From: Candidatus Pullichristensenella stercoripullorum | GTDB taxonomy: Bacteria > Bacillota > Clostridia > Christensenellales > Aristaeellaceae | NCBI GenBank assembly: GCA_018712885.1 | Contig: DVGE01000132.1 | Coordinates: 1 to 6,705 of the forward strand | Length of the DNA stretch: 6,705 bases | Reading direction: 5' to 3' | Part shown: in pieces, positions 3,881-6,705 of the stretch | Numbering within the stretch: position 1 is the stretch's first letter | Layout: every line of letters starts with the position of its first letter | Position numbers and translations under genes: made by a program | Notes under the pieces: generated by a model | What the model saw: the letters and a program-made list of their open reading frames with translations, nothing else | Database searches by the model: none | Told to the model about the DNA's origin: nothing

Positions 3881-3910
3881 GCTGTCAGGTGACGGTCAAC
3901 AATGACCATC

Positions 3911-3972
3911 TGGCGGAGGAGGAGGGATTCGAACCCTCGAACGGCTTTTGACCGTTACGCGATTTCCAGTCG
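3911..3972. repeat. Right attachment site: 3' part of the restored tRNA-Ser
   Basis: Exact 62-bp match to 180-241, lying inside the intact tRNA gene from CCA through the anticodon loop to the start of the 5' anticodon strand. This half came with the element and rebuilds the gene. Just outside it on the element side are CGGTCAA (3893-3899) and a small dyad GGTCA/TGACC (3894-3907), which may be part of the recombination site. Confidence 0.92.
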
Positions 3973-4003
3973 CGCGCCCTCGACCAAGCTAGGCGACTCC
4001 TCC
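3911..4003 (-). tRNA. tRNA-Ser(GGA)
   Basis: A 93-base class II tRNA with encoded CCA. The acceptor pairs GGAGGAG (3997-4003) with CTCCTCC (3915-3921), with discriminator G at 3914. The anticodon stem CGCGA/TCGCG holds loop CTGGAAA, anticodon GGA at 3965-3967, which reads UCC and UCU. A long variable arm (AACGG/CCGTT) marks it as serine, and the T arm is GAGGG-TTCGAAT-CCCTC. Its promoter and 5' half are chromosomal and its 3' half was supplied by the integrated element. Confidence 0.97.
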
Positions 4004-4050
4004 ATATGCGTTATACGGTTTTTTCCGCGTTCGCGCGCGGAACAGTAAGT

Positions 4051-4079
4051 ATTATAGCACGCCCGCGGTACAAATGCAA
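4051..4079 (-). promoter_or_regulatory. tRNA-Ser promoter
   Basis: On the minus strand TTGCAT (4074-4079), a 17-bp spacer and TATAAT (4051-4056) with an upstream TGC (extended -10) lie about 48 bp before the tRNA 5' end. The T/A-rich -10 stands out in a GC-rich region. The rest of 4080-4209, past the end of trxB, shows no clear terminator for that gene. Confidence 0.75.
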
Positions 4080-4209
4080 TACTGTTTACAAAAAATTGCC
4101 ATGAATCCGTTTGCGTCATTCCTCTGGGAAAAGCACGCTTGGCGGCGAGGGGCGTTTCGCATGCGAACCACGCGCGCCCCCGTCGCCGGGAGAAACGGGG
4201 AACGCCCTG

Positions 4210-5106
4210 TCAGGCGCCGGCGCCTTCCTCCAGATAGACGCCGGCCATATAGGCGGCAGTCGCGCCGTCGCCGACGGCGGTGGAGACTTGGCGCAGCGGC
4301 TTTTTGCGGCAGTCGCCCGCCGCGAACACGCCGGGGATGGCGGTCTGCGTATCCTCGCCGGCGAGGATGTAGCCGCCCGCGTCGAGGGGCAGCTGGTCTT
4401 CTACCAGCTTGGTCTGCGGCTCGACGCCCACGGCGACGAATACGCCGTCCACCGCCAGGGTCTTCTCCCCCGAGAGGCGCAGAAGCAGGCCCTGCTCGGC
4501 GCGCTCGATGGCCGAGACGGTGGTGGTGAGCAGCATCTCCACATGGTCATTGGCGCGGAGCTTTTCCACCTGCGCGCCCATCGCCCGCAGGCGGTCGCGG
4601 CGGTGGATGAGGGTAACGTGGGCAAAGCGGGAGAGATAGAGCGCGTCCTCCACCGCCGTATCGCCGCCGCCGACGACGGCCACGCGCTTGCCGCGGTAGA
4701 AGGCGCCGTCGCAGGTGGCGCAATAGCTGACGCCGCGGCCGATGTTTTCCAGTTCCCCGGGAACGCCCAGTTTGCGCGGCGTGGCGCCGAGGGCGAGGAT
4801 GAGCGCGCGGGCTTGCAGTTCGCCGCCGTCCAGCGTCAGGCGCTTGTTTTTAAGGTCGACCGCGCGCACCTCGGCGTACTCCGTCTCCATGCCGAAACGG
4901 GCCGCCTGATCGGCGAAGGCCATCATCAGTTCCGGGCCGCCCACGCCTTCGGGAAAGCCGGGGTAGTTTTCCAAACGGTCGGTGGTGGCCGCCTGCCCGC
5001 CCGGCAGACCGCGCTCGACGAGCACCGTCTTCCAACCGGCGCGCGCGGCGTACATGCCCGCCGTCAGCCCCGCGGGGCCGCCGCCGATGATCGCTACATC
5101 ATACAT
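4210..5106 (-). CDS. trxB: Thioredoxin-disulfide reductase
   Basis: An FAD-dependent cytoplasmic enzyme that uses NADPH to reduce thioredoxin. It is 298 residues, in the usual range of about 300-320 for low-molecular-weight bacterial TrxB. Visible motifs are FAD-binding GGGPAG (8-13), the redox pair CATC (C129, C132) in SYCATCDGAFYRG, NADPH-binding GGGDTA (146-151), HRRDRLRA (168-175) for the NADPH phosphate, and the second FAD site FAAGDC (261-266). I chose the ATG at 5104-5106 because GGGAGGG (5114-5120) is 7 bp upstream; an in-frame ATG at 5127 has no good site. It follows recR by 66 bp on the same strand and is probably the last gene of the ybaB-recR operon. No thioredoxin gene is in the window. 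Confidence 0.95.
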   Translation of the reverse strand: MYDVAIIGGGPAGLTAGMYAARAGWKTVLVERGLPGGQAATTDRLENYPGFPEGVGGPELMMAFADQAARFGMETEYAEVRAVDLKNKRLTLDGGELQARALILALGATPRKLGVPGELENIGRGVSYCATCDGAFYRGKRVAVVGGGDTAVEDALYLSRFAHVTLIHRRDRLRAMGAQVEKLRANDHVEMLLTTTVSAIERAEQGLLLRLSGEKTLAVDGVFVAVGVEPQTKLVEDQLPLDAGGYILAGEDTQTAIPGVFAAGDCRKKPLRQVSTAVGDGATAAYMAGVYLEEGAGA

Positions 5107-5172
5107 ATGCTTTCCCTCCCGGGGCATCCGCGCCCCGCACGTCGCTTGCCGCGCTCACACGCACAAGCGCGC

Positions 5173-5769
5173 TCAGACCTCCCTGCGCCCCTGGAAGGCG
5201 CGGGAGAGCGTCACTTCGTCCGTGTATTCCAGTTCGCCGCCCACCGGCACGCCGTGGGCGATGCGCGTCACCCTGATGCCCATGGGCTTGATGAGGCGCG
5301 AAATGTAGGCCGCCGTAGCCTCGCCCTCCACATCCGGGTTCGTGGCCAGCACGACCTCCTGGATCTCGCCCTCGGCAAGGCGCGAGAGCAGCTCCCGGAT
5401 GCGGATATCGTCCGGCCCCACGCCATCCATGGGCGAGATGACCCCGTGGAGCACGTGGTAAAGGCCGTTGTAGTCGCGCATGCGCTCAAAGGCGTTGACA
5501 TCGCGCGGGTCGCGCACGACGCAGACGATGTCCCGCCGCCGCGAGCTGTCCGCGCAGATGGGGCACTTCTCCCCGTCGGTATAGTTGCCGCACACGGGGC
5601 AGAGATGCACTTTTTTCTTGCCTTCGAAGATGGCCACCGCCAGTTCGCGCACGCGCTCCTCATCCATGCCGACGATGTGATAGGCCAGCCGCTGCGCAGT
5701 CTTGCGCCCGATGCCGGGGAGCTTGGAGAGCTGGTTGGTCAGTTTGGCGATGGCCTCGACCTCGGCCAT
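5173..5769 (-). CDS. recR: Recombination mediator protein RecR
   Basis: With RecF/RecO it loads RecA at single-strand gaps. It is 198 residues, the typical family length. In order it shows a helix-hairpin-helix (LPGIGRKTAQR, 17-27), a four-cysteine zinc site (C57, C60, C69, C72), a Toprim domain (about 80-175, with ATNPDVEGEATAAYI at 142-156) and the C-terminal GVPVGGELEYTDEVTLSRAF (173-192). Its ATG comes 3 bp after the stop of ybaB and has no strong ribosome binding site, so translation is probably coupled to ybaB. The ybaB-recR pair is conserved across bacteria. Confidence 0.97.
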   Translation of the reverse strand: MAEVEAIAKLTNQLSKLPGIGRKTAQRLAYHIVGMDEERVRELAVAIFEGKKKVHLCPVCGNYTDGEKCPICADSSRRRDIVCVVRDPRDVNAFERMRDYNGLYHVLHGVISPMDGVGPDDIRIRELLSRLAEGEIQEVVLATNPDVEGEATAAYISRLIKPMGIRVTRIAHGVPVGGELEYTDEVTLSRAFQGRREV

Positions 5770-5772
5770 GGT

Positions 5773-6117
5773 TTAGAACAGGCCGGGCATGCCCATGCCG
5801 CCGGTCAGTTTGCCCATCTCGCGCTCGACGGTGTCGGCAGCGGTGCGCAACGCTTCGTTGACGGCCGCCATCACCATGTCCTCGAGCATCTCCACGTCGT
5901 CGGGATCGACCGCCTCGGGCTTGATGGTGAGGGCAAGCAGTTCGCGCTTGCCGTTGACCTTGGCCGTGACCATGCCGCCGCCGGACGTCGCTTCAAATTC
6001 ACGCGCGTCGAGTTCCTCCTGCATTTTCGTCATCTGCTGCTGGAGCTTCTGCGCCTGCCGGGCCAGCTGCTGCATGTTCGCGCCGCCCATCATACCGGGA
6101 AATCCGCCTCTAGCCAT
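5773..6117 (-). CDS. ybaB: YbaB/EbfC nucleoid-associated protein
   Basis: A small dimeric DNA-binding protein of 114 residues, normal for the family. It has a glycine/methionine-rich start (MARGGFPGMMGGANMQQL), a long amphipathic helix (QLARQAQKLQQQMTKMQEELDA), the central sheet with EFEATSGGGMVTAKVNGKRELLALTI, then PEAVDPDDVEMLEDMVMAAVNEAL and a GGMGMPGLF tail. AGGAGG (6126-6131) lies 8 bp before the ATG. It is first in the operon with recR. In many bacteria dnaX precedes this pair; here the upstream neighbour is divergent alaS instead. Confidence 0.95.
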   Translation of the reverse strand: MARGGFPGMMGGANMQQLARQAQKLQQQMTKMQEELDAREFEATSGGGMVTAKVNGKRELLALTIKPEAVDPDDVEMLEDMVMAAVNEALRTAADTVEREMGKLTGGMGMPGLF

Positions 6118-6153
6118 GGGAAATTCCTCCTAATAATTCGCTTCCGCTGGTCT

Positions 6154-6182
6154 ATTATAGCAATTTCCCGCGCGGATTGCAA
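6154..6182 (-). promoter_or_regulatory. Promoter of the ybaB-recR-trxB operon
   Basis: On the minus strand TTGCAA (6177-6182), a 17-bp spacer and TATAAT (6154-6159) with TGC in front (extended -10). Transcription would start near 6147, about 30 bases before the ybaB ATG. Its -35 box is 18 bp from the -35 box of the alaS promoter, so the two face away from each other. Confidence 0.75.
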
Positions 6183-6200
6183 GAATTCACGCGCTTTTCG

Positions 6201-6229
6201 TTGACATTATCGGCGCGTTTTGCTATAAT
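6201..6229 (+). promoter_or_regulatory. Promoter of the T-box/alaS transcript
   Basis: Both boxes match consensus perfectly: TTGACA (6201-6206), 17-bp spacer, TATAAT (6224-6229), plus the extended -10 TGC. Start is expected near 6236. A near-ideal promoter suits a gene whose control is by premature termination in the leader rather than by initiation. Confidence 0.88.
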
Positions 6230-6235
6230 CGCCCT

Positions 6236-6483
6236 TGCAAACATGCATTGCCGAGAGGAAGAAGTTCGCGTCTGGGCTTCAGAGAGCGGATGGCAGGTGA
6301 AAATCCGCGCCGGAAACGCGAACGTGCCGCCTCGGGCGCGCAAGCGCCGGCACCGCGCAGGAAATGGCGCGGCGGCCTGCCCCCGTTACCGGGCGCGAGT
6401 GGGCCTTCCCAGCGAAGGCCAATCAGGGTGGTACCGCGAAATGCGCCTTTTCGTCCTTGAACGCGAAAGGCGCTTCATTTTTT
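6236..6483 (+). promoter_or_regulatory. T-box riboswitch specific for tRNA-Ala
   Basis: This leader senses uncharged tRNA-Ala and lets transcription enter alaS when charging is low. Stem I has basal CCGAG/CTCGG (6251-6255, 6331-6335), then an internal loop, then TTCGCG/CGCGAA (6265-6270, 6317-6322), with AGAGAGC and apical GCGGAT/ATCCGC (6286-6291, 6303-6308) around a GGTGAAA loop. The 3' side of the internal loop is CGTGCCGC, which contains GCC (6326-6328), an alanine codon and the likely specifier. The conserved T-box AGGGTGGTACCGCG is at 6425-6438. Its variable T (6432) would pair with an A discriminator, as in tRNA-Ala. A terminator follows. Confidence 0.93.
6443..6483 (+). terminator. 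Regulated terminator of the alaS T-box
   Basis: GCGCCTTT (6443-6450) and AAAGGCGC (6466-6473) form an 8-bp stem, followed by TTCATTTTTT. The loop includes TCGTCCTT (6451-6458), which belongs to the competing antiterminator fold of T-box leaders. Binding of uncharged tRNA-Ala would prevent this stem. Confidence 0.88.
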
Positions 6484-6505
6484 GGGAATCTGGAGGAAGG
6501 TAAGC

Positions 6506-6705
6506 ATGAACGTCAACATCAAAAGCGCCAACGACCTGCGCAGCCTGTTTCTGAAGTTCTTTCAGCAGAAGAACCACGCCGTCATCCCCAGCGCTTCGCT
6601 GATCCCGGAAAACGACCCCACGGTGCTGTTCACCACCGCCGGCATGCACCCGCTGGTCCCCTATCTGCTGGGCGCGAAGCACCCCATGGGCACGCGGCTG
6701 ACGGA
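6506..6705 (+). CDS. alaS: Alanyl-tRNA synthetase, N-terminal part (cut by window end)
   Basis: A class II synthetase that attaches alanine to tRNA-Ala. Only the first 66 codons are present. The start ATG follows GGAGGAAGG (6492-6500) by 5 bp. Residues LRSLFLKFFQQKNHAVIPSA and SLIPENDPTVLFTTAGM match class II motif 1 and the following AlaRS signature. The next stretch, HPLVPYLLGAKHP, differs from the E. coli type (NQFKDVFLG) and recalls the variant AlaRS found in some Clostridia; this is from memory. The T-box in front, with an alanine specifier, supports the call independently. Confidence 0.95.
   Translation, partial: MNVNIKSANDLRSLFLKFFQQKNHAVIPSASLIPENDPTVLFTTAGMHPLVPYLLGAKHPMGTRLT

Larger units (their letters stand above)
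180..3972. mobile_element. 3.73-kb integrative element in tRNA-Ser(GGA)
   Basis: The element is bounded by exact 62-bp direct repeats (180-241 and 3911-3972) that correspond to the 3' two thirds of tRNA-Ser. The integrase gene ends 8 bp inside the left repeat. The offset between copies, 3731 bp, is the predicted size of the excised circle. Cargo is an integrase, a DnaD-like protein, three small ribbon-helix-helix-like proteins and about 1.2 kb of inverted-repeat-rich non-coding DNA. No relaxase, conjugation, capsid, resistance or toxin gene is visible. It could be a minimal integrative mobilizable element that depends on a helper relaxase, a phage-satellite-like element, or a decayed larger island. 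Boundaries are well supported; the mode of transfer is not known. Confidence 0.9.

Noticed and set aside
4120..4209. Terminator for trxB
   Set aside because: A CCCCGT/ACGGGG pairing exists on the minus strand at about 4165-4190 but no T run follows it.
4111..6204. 697-codon open frame on plus opposite trxB, recR and ybaB
   Set aside because: It is antisense to three well-recognised genes, is rich in H, A, G, D and R as expected of a shadow in GC-rich DNA, and spans gene boundaries.

Overview
The window joins two kinds of sequence. From about 4000 to the end it is GC-rich bacterial chromosome with housekeeping genes. From 180 to 3972 it holds a small integrative element inserted in a tRNA-Ser gene. 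Strong AGGAGG ribosome binding sites, a T-box riboswitch in front of alaS and a DnaD-like replication protein point to a high-GC Firmicute, probably a Clostridia-class (Oscillospirales/Christensenellales-like) gut-type bacterium. The genus is not determinable from the window.

Layout: 1-179 is the left chromosomal flank, with a possible 3' end of an unknown gene and a terminator that originally served the tRNA. 180-241 is a 62-bp exact copy of the 3' part of tRNA-Ser. 250-1170 (minus) is a tyrosine-recombinase integrase. 1220-1792 (plus) is a DnaD-domain protein whose 5' coding part carries iteron-like repeats and a 31-bp alternating GC tract. 1793-2678 is a gene-free stretch dense in inverted repeats. 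2679-2897 (plus), 3228-3467 (minus) and 3709-3876 (plus) encode three small ribbon-helix-helix-like proteins. A 56-62 bp cruciform-type structure occurs twice, at 2575-2636 and 3086-3141. 3911-4003 (minus) is the intact tRNA-Ser(GGA). Then come trxB, recR and ybaB/ebfC (all minus, transcribed ybaB-recR-trxB), a divergent promoter region, an alanine T-box and the start of alaS (plus).

How it fits together: the host tRNA-Ser supplied its promoter and 5' half. The element restored the 3' half from its own attachment site and pushed the original 3' half and terminator 3.73 kb away. The offset between the two 62-bp copies is exactly 3731 bp, which is the predicted element length. The element encodes an integrase, a replication-type protein and DNA-binding regulators. 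It has no recognisable relaxase, capsid, resistance or toxin gene. The structured non-coding DNA is therefore the most likely site of an origin of replication or transfer, and spread probably depends on a helper. On the chromosomal side ybaB-recR-trxB is a recombination-repair/redox operon, and alaS is controlled by tRNA-Ala charging.
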